Part shown: positions 1 to 8,955 of the stretch, in pieces
Numbering within the stretch: position 1 is the first letter of the stretch
Layout: every line of letters begins with the position of its first letter
Source of the DNA: Spirochaetales bacterium
GTDB lineage: Bacteria; Spirochaetota; Spirochaetia; Treponematales; Treponemataceae
Direction of reading: 5' to 3'
Length of the DNA: 45,076 nucleotides
NCBI GenBank assembly: GCA_030540405.1
Contig: JAUNWH010000018.1
Coordinates: 1 to 45,076, forward strand
Translations under genes and position numbers: made by a program
The notes under the pieces: generated by a model
Told to the model about the DNA's origin: nothing
Databases searched by the model: none
Seen by the model: only the letters and a program-made list of their open reading frames with translations

Positions 1-153
1 TTCACACTTTCTGTAATTTTATCAGAAAGAGTTTTTACATGCGTTTGCCCTGCGTGCCTTTGTCCTTGGTTGACATCTTCATATTTTGTATTTAAAATAA
101 TAAAATCATTCTTTTTATTTTCTTAATTGTTTTTTATTACGAGGTTATTTTGC

Positions 154-1056
154 ATGGAAAAGAAAACAATCCGTGAAGCTTATGCTGACTTTTTTAAAGC
201 TCTTTCATTGAATTCTGTTGCCGCTGCTGAAATTGACAGTTCAAATGTTTATCAATTTGCAAACCCAAAAAATAGAAAGCTCATGGATAAATTGGTTGAA
301 GATAATCTTTTGCCGGAAAGCTATTTGGGTGGCATTGAAAATTTCTTGGATTTTTATAATCAAGTGAAGTCAGGAAAAAGCGGACTGATTTTAATGGAGC
401 ATTATTCAAATACAGATTTGCCTGCTTTTCTTTATATGCTTGAGCACAGCGGAAATTCGGATTTGGCTGATCTTTCTAAACGGACTGTTGCAATTGCGGG
501 CATGAAATTAAATGAAGACAATCCTATTGTCCGTGCATTCGCTGAAAGTTTCACAAGGGTTGTAATTTATCCTACTAGAAGCCTCACAAAAAATGAAGAA
601 AAAGCTCAGTCTGAAGAAGAGGCAAAGGAAGAAATGCTCAAGGCAAGAAAAATTAATTTGGCTGCAATGCGTGCAATGGATGATTGCAAAAAGCGTGGCG
701 AAGTTATTTTGGTTTTTCCATCAGGAACAAGATACCGTCCAGGACATCCTGAAACAAAGCGCGGGTTAAGAGAAATTGACAGTTATCTTCGTTTGTTTGA
801 CATTGCGATTTGTGTAAGCATAAACGGTTCGATTCTTGAAATTCAAGACGGAAAAGAAGATATGCTGAGCGATTTTGTTGGTCCGGACAAACTTGTGTTC
901 ACTTCAAGTCCTGTTATTGAATGCAAAAAATTCCGCAGTGAATATCTTGCGACTTTGTCAGAAAACGAGCCAGATCCTAAGCAGAAAATGATAGATAAAA
1001 TAATGGACATTCTTGAAGTTCAGCACGAAAATGTGGAAAAGACACGGCTTGCTTAA
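154..1056 (+). CDS. Glycerolipid acyltransferase (PlsB/PlsC-like)
   Basis: Predicted membrane-associated acyltransferase that moves a fatty acyl chain onto a glycerol-phosphate or similar acceptor in phospholipid synthesis. The 300-residue product has an HX4D catalytic block (HYSNTD, about residue 83) and a second conserved block, FPSGTRYRPG (about residue 190), equivalent to the FPEGT phosphate-binding motif of the family. The ATG at 154 is chosen because GAGG lies at 141-144; an upstream in-frame TTG at 127 has no ribosome site. No signal peptide or clear transmembrane helix is seen. It is followed by 151 bp before the next gene. The family is clear; whether it acts as the first (glycerol-3-phosphate) or second acyltransferase is not decidable from sequence alone. 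Confidence 0.82.
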   Translation: MEKKTIREAYADFFKALSLNSVAAAEIDSSNVYQFANPKNRKLMDKLVEDNLLPESYLGGIENFLDFYNQVKSGKSGLILMEHYSNTDLPAFLYMLEHSGNSDLADLSKRTVAIAGMKLNEDNPIVRAFAESFTRVVIYPTRSLTKNEEKAQSEEEAKEEMLKARKINLAAMRAMDDCKKRGEVILVFPSGTRYRPGHPETKRGLREIDSYLRLFDIAICVSINGSILEIQDGKEDMLSDFVGPDKLVFTSSPVIECKKFRSEYLATLSENEPDPKQKMIDKIMDILEVQHENVEKTRLA

Positions 1057-1207
1057 TAAATCACTTGTGAAGGAAAAAACTTTATTAAGTAACGGTTATT
1101 TTTTTCCGAAATTTAAAAGAAAATATTTATCAGCATTGTAAGATAATTCTGCGGAAAAAAGTCTTTTAATTGGAATTGCTCCTTTTGTTCCGCTGTGCTA
1201 ATATCTT

Positions 1208-2626
1208 ATGGAAAAAAATATGACCGAGAACGAAAATTTTAATCAGAAAATTATTTCAGCTGCAGAAGAGCGGGAGCAATGGTTTGACAATGTTGAGCTT
1301 CCTAAGCTTTTGGAAGATTATAGGCTTCATTTTTCCTGCTTGAGGAATATTTTTGACAATCTTGTAAAAAGATCTTTGGTTGTTCCAGATCCGTATAAAA
1401 ATGACAGCCGGATTACTGCAATTTCCTTGCCTGAAACTTCTTCTTTCGCAGACAATGAGCGTTCAATTGTTCTTGGAATAAGGCTCAGCCAGTACGAAAC
1501 TATGCTGGATTACGTTTGCAATTTTATGAAATTTTCTGTTTCGCAGCTTGATAACGGAAAAATTAAAAAAATACTTGAGCTGAACAATACATTTTCCTGG
1601 GCAAACTTGAGCGTTAATTCAACTCGGCCGAATACGCGCGCTCTTGCAATTGCCATGAATGAGCTGAAAAGCGGAGTTCAGCCGATTGTTCAAAGTCTTC
1701 TAAAAGACAGCGTTTCAAAAACTCAAACTGCAATGGCTGAAATTGACAGCGGCTTGAAGAATCTTGCGGATTTTCAGCGTGAACGTTATAAAATTGAAAT
1801 CAGAAAAAAAGTTTTTGCAAATCCGTCGTTTGACAAAGAAAAGGCTTTTGCTTCTTCGGGCGCATTGCTTGGTGAAATAAAGCGGCTTTTTCCTTCTTGT
1901 TTTCCGGGAAAATCTTTTAATAACGAGCTTGTTTCTGAACTTGTTGCGGAAGAAACTTCACCAGAAAAAGAAAAGCTTCAAAATTCTTTGTATGAAAGGC
2001 TGAAAGTAAAAGAGGCTCAGGAAGAAAAAAAGGCTACAATTGATACTCATGCAATTATAATGGATGCTTTGCGAATTTTGGCTTCAACAGGTGAGCAGTT
2101 CAATTCGATTGCTGAAAAAGTCAACTTGAACCACGAAATTCTTCAGAGTGAAAAGAAAACTTTAAAAGACACAATTCTTAGATTTTTGCGGAACATTTTC
2201 GGACTGGAAGAGCCTCCTGTTTCTTACGATATTTTTATTACTGACAAGCGCACCGAAGCAAAGAAAAAAGAGACAATAAAATACAACGAATTTTATGCAA
2301 ATCTTTTGAAGAAAGCGCGGGTTTACGCTTCATTTAGCAGCCCGAATTCGCCCGGATATAAAAAAGCTGACAACCAAAATGATTCAGCGATTCTTGAATA
2401 TTTAAACAAGCAGATGGTTGAAAATAATCATATTTTTGCGCAGCTTTACGGACTTGATGAATTTTTCAAGAATACTTCCAAAACTGTTGACCGCTCAAGA
2501 ATCAAAGGCTTGTCAATGGAACTTATGACAATTAAAAATATTGTTGTTAAATTCAACCAGAAGCGGGCGGAATATCTTTCCTATGTTGAAGAGCAGGAAC
2601 AGATGAAAAAGCTTGGAATTTCATGA
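1208..2626 (+). CDS. Conserved hypothetical protein, treponeme type
   Basis: I do not recognise a function. The 472-residue product is soluble, with no signal peptide or membrane helix, rich in Lys and Glu, and probably mostly helical with coiled-coil-like stretches around residues 160-215 and 270-320. Codon use matches its neighbours and the frame is long and open, so it is almost certainly real. The start is uncertain: ATG at 1208 has no Shine-Dalgarno site, and a second in-frame ATG lies at 1220. The next gene begins only a few bases after its stop, so the two are probably co-transcribed. Confidence 0.72.
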   Translation: MEKNMTENENFNQKIISAAEEREQWFDNVELPKLLEDYRLHFSCLRNIFDNLVKRSLVVPDPYKNDSRITAISLPETSSFADNERSIVLGIRLSQYETMLDYVCNFMKFSVSQLDNGKIKKILELNNTFSWANLSVNSTRPNTRALAIAMNELKSGVQPIVQSLLKDSVSKTQTAMAEIDSGLKNLADFQRERYKIEIRKKVFANPSFDKEKAFASSGALLGEIKRLFPSCFPGKSFNNELVSELVAEETSPEKEKLQNSLYERLKVKEAQEEKKATIDTHAIIMDALRILASTGEQFNSIAEKVNLNHEILQSEKKTLKDTILRFLRNIFGLEEPPVSYDIFITDKRTEAKKKETIKYNEFYANLLKKARVYASFSSPNSPGYKKADNQNDSAILEYLNKQMVENNHIFAQLYGLDEFFKNTSKTVDRSRIKGLSMELMTIKNIVVKFNQKRAEYLSYVEEQEQMKKLGIS

Positions 2627-2644
2627 GTTTTGTCGAGGTTTAAT

Positions 2645-4192
2645 TTGAAAAAAGTTTTTGCAGCGTTAATTTTCTTTTGTCTTAGCGCATTTTCTTTTTC
2701 ACAGGATTTGCCAAAACAGCGCAGAGTAAATATTTGCGCGCCGCTTCATTCTTATGACATGAATCCTCATACGGCTGCTTTTACTGCCGAAGCTCAGCTT
2801 TTTACCGGCTTGTATGAAGGGCTTTTTTCTTATGATCCTGTAAACCTTGCGCCTTTGCCTGCGATTTGCTCATCATATAAAATTTCACGTGATAAAAAAC
2901 GCTGGACATTTACTTTGCGAAACGATGCGAAATTCAGCGACGGGACTTTGATAACTGCAAAAGATGTAAGGAATTCATGGATTTCACTTTTGGAAACTTC
3001 GAATGCTCCATTTGCTTCGCTTTTGGACTGCATAGAAGGCGCGTCTGATTTTAGGCAGGGAAAAATTTCTGCGCAAGATGTAAGAATTGATGCAAGAGAT
3101 GATTTTACAGTTGTTGTTCATTTGACTGAGCCTGCCGGTCATCTTCCGAAAATTTTGTGCCATCATGCTTTCAGTGTTGTAAGTGAAAATAAAAATGCCT
3201 TTAGCGGAGCTTTTGCGCTTGAATCTTACGATGGAAATGAAATTCTGATTAAGAAAAATGAATTTTACTGGGATTCTGAAAACGTTAAAATTCCTGAAAT
3301 AAAAATTTTATTAAGCGATGATTATTCTGAAAATTCCCACAAATTCAATAACGGCGAAATTGACTGGATTATGGGAAATGCCGAAGCTGCAAAAATAATT
3401 GACAAGTCAAAACTTTTAATTGGCACAGAATTTGGAACAGTTTATTTTTTCTTTAAAAAACAAGATAATGTCTGGGCAAAAAAGGAATTCCGCGATGCAT
3501 TGCTTGAAGCGATTCCTTATGATAAACTGCGCGAAAAATTCAATATAAAAGCTGAAACTTTTATTTATCCTTTGCCAGGCTATCCTGAAGTCGCAGGAAT
3601 TTCAGATTATGATGAAAATGACGCTTTAAAAATGATGAATGAAGCGCGCGTGAAAAATGGAATTCCGCAGGAAGAAAAGCTTTCTTTGATTTTTGCTGCG
3701 ACTGGCGACGGTTATCTTTCCGAGTGCGCACAAATTTTGAAAAATGCATGGGAGCCGCTTGGCGTAGATTTTAAAATTCAGAAAACAGGTTTTGACAGAT
3801 ATAATGCTTCAATTCCGTCTTGGAAAGCTGATTTGTTCTATTATTCTTGGATTGGCGATTTTGCAGATCCGCTGGCTTTTCTTGAACTTTTCCGCGGAAA
3901 TTCTTCTCTGAATGTTTCTGAATTTAAAAACGAAAATTACGATTCTCTTTTGCAGGAAGCTTCACGGATTGACAATATTTCCGAGCGTTACAAGCTTATG
4001 GCACAGGCCGAGCAGATTCTTTTGGATGAAAGCGTTTTGATTCCTGTTTCGCATCCTGTAAGCGCACATCTTGTTAATACTGACGAAATCGGCGGCTGGA
4101 AAGTAAACGGACTTGATATTCATCCGCTAAAATATCTTTATATAAAACCAGCTCCGTTTTCAAAAGTTCCAAACTTAGTCCGCTTAAATTAG
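2645..4192 (+). CDS. Oligopeptide-type ABC binding protein (SBP family 5)
   Basis: Exported solute-binding protein of the OppA/DppA family, which captures peptides or related solutes for an ABC importer. The 515-residue product has a signal peptide (Lys-Lys, hydrophobic core, FSFSQ before the mature part), an early GLYEGLFSYDP segment, and RWTFTLRNDAKFSDGT followed by an IT/A-KDV-type motif, all typical of family 5. Translation probably starts at the TTG at 2645, six bases after GAGG at 2635-2638; the in-frame TTG at 2630 precedes that site. No permease or ATPase gene is adjacent, so it is an orphan here and must use a transporter elsewhere or have another role. Its stop overlaps the stop of the convergent gene by four bases. 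Confidence 0.85.
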   Translation: MKKVFAALIFFCLSAFSFSQDLPKQRRVNICAPLHSYDMNPHTAAFTAEAQLFTGLYEGLFSYDPVNLAPLPAICSSYKISRDKKRWTFTLRNDAKFSDGTLITAKDVRNSWISLLETSNAPFASLLDCIEGASDFRQGKISAQDVRIDARDDFTVVVHLTEPAGHLPKILCHHAFSVVSENKNAFSGAFALESYDGNEILIKKNEFYWDSENVKIPEIKILLSDDYSENSHKFNNGEIDWIMGNAEAAKIIDKSKLLIGTEFGTVYFFFKKQDNVWAKKEFRDALLEAIPYDKLREKFNIKAETFIYPLPGYPEVAGISDYDENDALKMMNEARVKNGIPQEEKLSLIFAATGDGYLSECAQILKNAWEPLGVDFKIQKTGFDRYNASIPSWKADLFYYSWIGDFADPLAFLELFRGNSSLNVSEFKNENYDSLLQEASRIDNISERYKLMAQAEQILLDESVLIPVSHPVSAHLVNTDEIGGWKVNGLDIHPLKYLYIKPAPFSKVPNLVRLN

Positions 4193-5316
4193 TTTATTAT
4201 TTCTTTTAGATTTACGCTGATAAAACCCGCTCTTGCAGTTTTGAAAAAAGCGCTTTCTTCCCATGCAACGTAAATCGTGTCTCCAGAAACCGCCATTTCA
4301 CCATAGGAAAATCCTTTTGGCAAAAGCGGAAGCCGGAATGCTTTTATAGAATCTTCGGATGTTTTTTTTATGTAAGTTGTTCCATCTGAAAAAACTGCTG
4401 TTATGTATTTTTTTCCAGATGAAAATCCTGCGTGCGCGCTCAAAAAATTGTCAGAAGTTCCAATGTGGCTGTAGTTTTCTGGACTTGTTCCAGTTGGATT
4501 TTTCCATGAAATATAAAATGAAAATTCTTCAGGAATAGAGGCAAGCAGCGATTTTAGCTCTTCTGGCGATTCTTCAAAAAGCTTGGGCAGAATCATTTTT
4601 TTGTAGCTGTCTTCTGTCAATGAATTGAACATAAAAATTTCTTGGCCGAGCGCAGGGCAGGCTTCTGTTAACGGAACTAAAGGCTGCCAGCAAAAGTATG
4701 AAAATTCAACCCCATTTTTTACTGTTTTTTTTGCAGAGCAAGCCCAAGTTTTTCCGTCCCAAAAATAACCCGTGATTTGATCTTCATCTTTAAGTTTTAA
4801 ATTTGAGTAAGAAACTATTGGGTAAAAAAGCTTTGAGTCTGGCGCGAATTCAACAAGGAAAGGCCGTGTGCTGTGGATTGTACCTTGATTTAAATCTGAA
4901 TTAAAAAAACTGCTTCTGTACAAGTAGAAAACTGGCTTTCCGTCGCTGAATACCAAAGAATCTGCCGTGTCTGGCTGAAAAATTGAATTGTCGCAGTAAA
5001 GTTCGATTTTTTCATCGTTAAAGCAAAGCAGCCCTTTTTTATTGACCAAGGCGTATGCAGAAAATTTAGGATTTTCATTTAAGTTTACTAAGCTTGCCGC
5101 GCTTGTTATTCGGACTGATTCAGTCCAGGGCTTTTCAAAAACTTCTGGAGCGTTTTGCGGCAAATCAATTTTTTGAAATCCTTCATTTGAAAAATAGTAC
5201 CAGTTATGGATTTTCACAGTCGGTAATTCTGCTTTTGCAATTTTGTTTTTTTCGGAACAAGAAAACAGAAATATTAAATTTGCCGTAATGAGCATTTTAA
5301 GAAATATTTTTTTCAT
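4189..5316 (-). CDS. Hypothetical lipoprotein
   Basis: The 375-residue product starts with a lipoprotein signal (MKKIF, hydrophobic core, lipobox LFSC with the lipidated Cys at about residue 20), so it is anchored to an envelope membrane. The mature part has many aromatic residues and alternating short strands (for example FYLYRSSFF, FSYFCWQPL), suggesting a beta-rich, possibly propeller-like fold. I recognise no family. It is the last gene of a minus-strand run that begins with an AraC-type regulator, 48 bp after another small lipoprotein gene. AAGGAT upstream of the ATG is a plausible ribosome site. The stop TAA overlaps the stop of the convergent binding-protein gene. Confidence 0.72.
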   Translation of the reverse strand: MKKIFLKMLITANLIFLFSCSEKNKIAKAELPTVKIHNWYYFSNEGFQKIDLPQNAPEVFEKPWTESVRITSAASLVNLNENPKFSAYALVNKKGLLCFNDEKIELYCDNSIFQPDTADSLVFSDGKPVFYLYRSSFFNSDLNQGTIHSTRPFLVEFAPDSKLFYPIVSYSNLKLKDEDQITGYFWDGKTWACSAKKTVKNGVEFSYFCWQPLVPLTEACPALGQEIFMFNSLTEDSYKKMILPKLFEESPEELKSLLASIPEEFSFYISWKNPTGTSPENYSHIGTSDNFLSAHAGFSSGKKYITAVFSDGTTYIKKTSEDSIKAFRLPLLPKGFSYGEMAVSGDTIYVAWEESAFFKTARAGFISVNLKEIIN

Positions 5317-5364
5317 TTTAAATCCTTATTTAAAAATCCATTTTATGATACAACGAATTCTTTT

Positions 5365-5850
5365 TCATTCCAATAGTTTTAAATCACTCTTTTTGAAATT
5401 GCCGGAAGAAATTTTTTTCATGATTCTCTCTTTGTCGAGTTTCCAGACATTTTCTTCAAAGGCGCGGCATTCTTCCATAAATTTTTGCCAGTTGAATTTT
5501 GAAAGATATTCGTTTTTGCATGAATCGGAATCCACTGCGGCGGCTGAAATTGAAAATAAAACCTCTGCGGCAAATCCGTCTGAATAAGTTAAATCGTTTC
5601 CGTAGGGATAAATTGCACCGTAGATTTTTTTATCTGAATGCGAATAGGCGAGCAAGGCTGTGGCTTCGTTTTTGTTTACTTCAGAATAAAAATTTTCTCC
5701 GAGAACGAATATTTCTGAATCCGGCTGATGGCTCGTTTTTACGCTCCATTCGCTAGAATACGGAAGAGTGAATTTTTCATTTTCTGTGTAGCTGAAAAAT
5801 TCGCATGAAAAAAATAAAATGATCGGGCAGATAAATAAAAAGTTTTTCAT
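5365..5850 (-). CDS. Small hypothetical lipoprotein
   Basis: A 161-residue predicted lipoprotein with a short hydrophobic signal and lipobox FFSC at about residues 13-16. The mature part has no recognised domain; it is rich in Ser, Glu and aromatic residues, with a Lys-rich C-terminus. It lies between mscS and a second lipoprotein gene on the same strand and is probably co-transcribed with them, though a TATATA/TATAAT-like box directly upstream of the ATG might give it its own transcript. No Shine-Dalgarno sequence is visible. Function unknown. Confidence 0.65.
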   Translation of the reverse strand: MKNFLFICPIILFFSCEFFSYTENEKFTLPYSSEWSVKTSHQPDSEIFVLGENFYSEVNKNEATALLAYSHSDKKIYGAIYPYGNDLTYSDGFAAEVLFSISAAAVDSDSCKNEYLSKFNWQKFMEECRAFEENVWKLDKERIMKKISSGNFKKSDLKLLE

Positions 5851-5854
5851 GCTT

Positions 5855-5862
5855 ATTATATA
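5855..5862 (-). promoter_or_regulatory. Possible -10 box for a leaderless transcript
   Basis: On the minus strand TATATAAT ends four bases before the ATG of the small lipoprotein gene. If TATATA serves as the -10, transcription would begin at or next to the A of ATG. The -35 is poor (about CTGCAA). No Shine-Dalgarno site is present, which fits a leaderless message, but the evidence is thin. Confidence 0.3.
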
Positions 5863-5901
5863 TCCGCCGAATAAAAAAAATTGCAGAAAAAATTTCAGTT
5901 T

Positions 5902-6711
5902 TTATGTTATTTTTATATTTTCCTGTTTTAAGTTTTTTACGATTCTGGTTAAAATGTTGTTTTTGACTTGGATTAAATCTTCATTTTTTAGCCAGACTAT
6001 AAGTTTTAATTTTGCAGAGCCTCCAAGCGCGTCGTAAAAAACTTGCGGTTCTGGAGAGGGAAGGACTGCCGGGCAGCTTAAAGCAATATCTTTTATTTTT
6101 TGCATTGCTTTTTGCAAATCGGCTTCGTAGCTTATGTGAATTTCAAAAGTTTGTCTTGTTGTTTTGTAGCTGCTGTAATTTGTCAGCACGGAATTTATTA
6201 TGCTGCTGTTTGGGATTCTGACTAACTGATTGTCCAGTGTTTTTATTTTTACGCTTAAAAGTCCTACGGATTCCACAGTTCCGTTTGTTCCGCTTACAGA
6301 AATTGTGTCTCCGATTTTCATGGATTTTTCGCCGAGCACAAAAAGCCCGCTTATAAAATTACTGACGCTTGTTTGCGCCGCGAATCCGATTGCAAGTCCA
6401 GCAACTCCTGCCGCGCCCCAGATTGCTTTTAGGTTGATTCCAAAAAGTCCCAAAATGTACATTCCGATTAAAACGTAAAAAATGTAGCTTATGGCTTTGT
6501 TCACGAGAACAGCAGTGTTTTTTTCAAGTTTCGCCGTTGCTTTTTTTCTTATGAATTTTTTTATTAGCCGATAGACAATATAGAAAATTATGATGGAAAC
6601 AACGCTTATTGCGATTTTCAATATGTTTTCAAATGTGAAATATTTTATAAATTCGTCTGCGTGCAAAATGCTTTTTGTTTTTTCAATTGCCTGTGAAAAA
6701 TTTTCTTCCAT
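5902..6711 (-). CDS. mscS: Small-conductance mechanosensitive channel
   Basis: Inner-membrane channel that opens on membrane tension to release solutes during hypo-osmotic shock. The 269-residue product matches the MscS family in length and order: an N-terminal transmembrane helix (about residues 30-50), a second helix (about 73-90), the Gly/Ala-rich pore helix (GAAGVAGLAIGFAAQ, about 98-112), then the beta domain (GDTISVSGTNGTVESVGLL, about 137-155) and the cytoplasmic cage. It lies 11 bp after coaBC on the same strand and is very likely in its operon. No unusual residues are seen in the pore helix. Confidence 0.93.
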   Translation of the reverse strand: MEENFSQAIEKTKSILHADEFIKYFTFENILKIAISVVSIIIFYIVYRLIKKFIRKKATAKLEKNTAVLVNKAISYIFYVLIGMYILGLFGINLKAIWGAAGVAGLAIGFAAQTSVSNFISGLFVLGEKSMKIGDTISVSGTNGTVESVGLLSVKIKTLDNQLVRIPNSSIINSVLTNYSSYKTTRQTFEIHISYEADLQKAMQKIKDIALSCPAVLPSPEPQVFYDALGGSAKLKLIVWLKNEDLIQVKNNILTRIVKNLKQENIKIT

Positions 6712-6722
6712 GAATTTTCCTT

Positions 6723-7913
6723 CTATAAAAGTGATTTTATTTCGTCAAGTATGCAATTTGCAAGCTCTTCTTTTTGCATCAGCGGAAGTTCTTTTTGAAA
6801 ATCTTTTGCAATTATTGTGGCTTGGTTTGTGTCCGTTTGGAATCCTGCGCCCGGAGTTTTTAAATTGTTTGCGATGATTAAATCCAAATTTTTAGCTGAA
6901 AGTTTTTTTCTGGAATTTTCAATTAAGTTTTGTGTTTCCATGGAAAATCCGCATAGAATTTGGCCGGGCTTTTTATTTTTTCCAAGGAAAGCAAGAATGT
7001 CGTCTGTGCGTTCAAGTTCGATTGAAATTTCGTTGCCTGTTTTTTTTATTTTTTCTGCGCTGACATTTTTGGGACGGAAATCTGCAACTGCCGCGGATTT
7101 TATTATTATGTTGGAATCTGGAGAATTTTTCTTTACGGCTTCAAACATTTCTTTTGCGCTGGTGATTTTTATTGTTTTTGCATTTTTTGGCGGATTAAGC
7201 GATACTGGTCCTGAAATCAAAGTTACTTGCGCGCCTCTTGCTGCCGCTATTTTTGCAATCGCATAACCCATTTTTCCAGATGAATGGTTTGTGATAAAGC
7301 GTACGGGATCTATAGCCTCTTGGGTTGGTCCGGCTGTAACAAGAATTTTTTTGCCTAGAAAATCTTTTTCAAATGAAATTTCGTTTTCAATAAATTCAAA
7401 TATTTCTTGAGGCTCGGGCATTTTTCCTTTTCCGTTTTCACCGCAAGCAAGAAGTCCCGTTCCCGGCTCAAGAATTTTAAATCCAAATTTTTTGCATTTT
7501 TCAAGATTGTCTTGTGTTATTGGATTTTCGTACATTGCAGTGTTCATTGCAGGACAAATTATCTTTGGGCATTTTGCGGCAAGAAAAACAGAAGTCAGCA
7601 TATCGTCCGCCATTCCGTTTGCAACTTTTGCGATTGTATTTGCGGTTGCCGGCGCGATTAAAAAAATGTCCGCTTTTTGAGCAAGTGAAACATGGCTTAC
7701 TTTGAATTCAAAATTTCTGTCAAAAGTATCTATGAGGCATTTGTGTCCGCTTAAAGTTTCAAATGTAATCGGATTTATTATGTTTGTGGCGTTTTTTGTC
7801 ATTAGCACGCGGACTTCAGCTCCTGTTTTTACAAGCATGCTTACGAGTGTTGCTGTCTTATATGCTGCGATACTTCCTGTAACTCCGACTAAAATTGTTT
7901 TGTCTTTCAGCAT
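6723..7913 (-). CDS. coaBC: Bifunctional CoaBC (coenzyme A synthesis)
   Basis: Makes 4'-phosphopantetheine from 4'-phosphopantothenate in two steps: ligation of cysteine (CoaB) and decarboxylation (CoaC). The 396-residue chain has the flavoprotein decarboxylase first (VGVTGSIAAYKTA near residue 8; ANGMADDMLT; the substrate-binding PAMNTAMYENP about residues 120-130), then the ligase half (VTAGPTQEAIDPVRFITNHS about residue 191, then SGKMGYAIA). Length and domain order are those of standard bacterial CoaBC. The ATG overlaps the last codons of the upstream AraC-type regulator gene by seven bases, an unusual pairing that implies translational coupling. mscS follows. Confidence 0.96.
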   Translation of the reverse strand: MLKDKTILVGVTGSIAAYKTATLVSMLVKTGAEVRVLMTKNATNIINPITFETLSGHKCLIDTFDRNFEFKVSHVSLAQKADIFLIAPATANTIAKVANGMADDMLTSVFLAAKCPKIICPAMNTAMYENPITQDNLEKCKKFGFKILEPGTGLLACGENGKGKMPEPQEIFEFIENEISFEKDFLGKKILVTAGPTQEAIDPVRFITNHSSGKMGYAIAKIAAARGAQVTLISGPVSLNPPKNAKTIKITSAKEMFEAVKKNSPDSNIIIKSAAVADFRPKNVSAEKIKKTGNEISIELERTDDILAFLGKNKKPGQILCGFSMETQNLIENSRKKLSAKNLDLIIANNLKTPGAGFQTDTNQATIIAKDFQKELPLMQKEELANCILDEIKSLL

Positions 7914-8845
7914 ATTTTATTTTCCTTTTGCACGGATTCAGTTTCTGAAGTTTTATTTGACTTTAGTTCAAGGTTTCTGTATTTGAGCGGCGTCATTCCT
8001 TTGTATCTGTGGAACATTTTTATAAAATAGCTGAAATCTTTGAATCCGCATTTTTGAGCGATATTTAAAAGCTTGTCGTTGGATTCCCGTAAAAGCGCGC
8101 AACTTCTGCTTATTCTGAACCAGTTCAAATATTCAACAGGAGAACGCCCTGTCATTTCTTTAAAGACGCGGCAAAAATATTTTGGCGAAAATCCGGCTGC
8201 CACAGAAAGCTGTTCAAGCGAAATGTCGTTTCCGTAGTTCTTTTTTATAAAGTCCAAAACAAGATCAAGCTTTTTGTTTCTGGCTCTTTTTTGCGCTGGA
8301 AGAATTTTCTTTTCTGAATAAAAATGATTCTTTTTTAAAAGTCCAAAAAAAACAATCAACGCGCCGGAAGCAATTATGTCCCAGCCTTCTCTTTGCTCGC
8401 GGATTGTGTCGAACAAAAATTCAATTGTGCTGAAAATATCTTTTTGTTCCGCTGGAATATAATTTTTCAGCGAAATATTTTCCAATATAATGTCGTTTAT
8501 AAAACTGTCCGGGCTGAATCCATGCTGGCGCAAAAGCTCAATGTCAAAAACTGCGGATTCGTATTTGCTTGCGCCTTTGTCTGGTGCGTCTCCGTGGACA
8601 ATTTTTCCGGGAATAATGCAAGAGTCTCCCTTGTTCAAAACAATTTCATGGTCGCCAAGAAAAAGATTGTAAGTTCCAGAAAGAATGTGAATAAGCTCAA
8701 ATTCTGTATGCCAATGAAGCCACAAGTCATAGTACGGATTTTCTGTATTGCAAAAATTGTACTGCAATGGAAAAAGTGAAGTTCCGCGCTGCTGCCGTTC
8801 GTTTACTGGAATTTTTTCTTTCAAATCAGAAGATACTTTTGTCAT
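7907..8845 (-). CDS. AraC-family regulator with N-terminal cupin
   Basis: Predicted DNA-binding transcription factor of 312 residues. The N-terminal half is a cupin-like sensor (HWHTEFELIHILSGTYNLFLG, about residues 43-63; GDSCIIPGKIVHG about 73-85). The C-terminal 100 residues carry the two helix-turn-helix motifs: ISLEQLSVAAGFSPKYFCRVFKE near 208-230 and the signature region IAQKCGFKDFSYFIKMFHRYKG near 258-280. It is the first gene of a minus-strand run with coaBC, mscS and two lipoproteins, overlapping coaBC by seven bases. The ligand cannot be read from sequence; cupin-type AraC regulators usually sense sugars or related small molecules. Confidence 0.9.
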   Translation of the reverse strand: MTKVSSDLKEKIPVNERQQRGTSLFPLQYNFCNTENPYYDLWLHWHTEFELIHILSGTYNLFLGDHEIVLNKGDSCIIPGKIVHGDAPDKGASKYESAVFDIELLRQHGFSPDSFINDIILENISLKNYIPAEQKDIFSTIEFLFDTIREQREGWDIIASGALIVFFGLLKKNHFYSEKKILPAQKRARNKKLDLVLDFIKKNYGNDISLEQLSVAAGFSPKYFCRVFKEMTGRSPVEYLNWFRISRSCALLRESNDKLLNIAQKCGFKDFSYFIKMFHRYKGMTPLKYRNLELKSNKTSETESVQKENKIC

Positions 8846-8863
8846 ATTTTTATTTCCGTTCAG

Positions 8864-8892
8864 ATTATATCATGTGATTTTATCAAAAACAA
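8864..8892 (-). promoter_or_regulatory. Sigma-70-type promoter of the araC-coaBC-mscS run
   Basis: Minus strand: TTGTTT (8887-8892), a 17-bp spacer, then a consensus TATAAT (8864-8869). The ATG lies 18 bases further on, with a weak GGAA ribosome site. The -10 is perfect; the -35 matches only TTG. Confidence 0.55.
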
Positions 8893-8920
8893 CCTTTTGT
8901 TGCAGTTGCGCCGCTTTTTG

Positions 8921-8949
8921 TTGAAATAAAATTTTTTAGAATTTATAAT
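8921..8949 (+). promoter_or_regulatory. Strong promoter with leaderless geometry
   Basis: TTGAAA (8921-8926), a 17-bp spacer and TATAAT (8944-8949) are followed after six bases (GGCTTC) by the ATG at 8956. Transcription would begin at the A of the start codon. There is no Shine-Dalgarno sequence, and the only earlier ATG (8948) meets a stop after four codons. Confidence 0.7.
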
Positions 8950-8955
8950 GGCTTC

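Noticed and set aside
1..126. A minus-strand open frame reading in from the left edge
   Set aside because: It is short, lacks an in-frame ATG and ribosome site, and the only ATG in the region (another frame) stops after about 15 codons. Not enough sequence to support a gene.
1057..1207. Terminator (GGAAAAAAC / GTTATTTTTTTCC) and promoter TTGCTC-N17-TAATAT before the 472-residue protein
   Set aside because: The stem needs a bulge and has almost no G-C pairs; the promoter boxes match consensus poorly and would place the transcript start beyond the first ATG.
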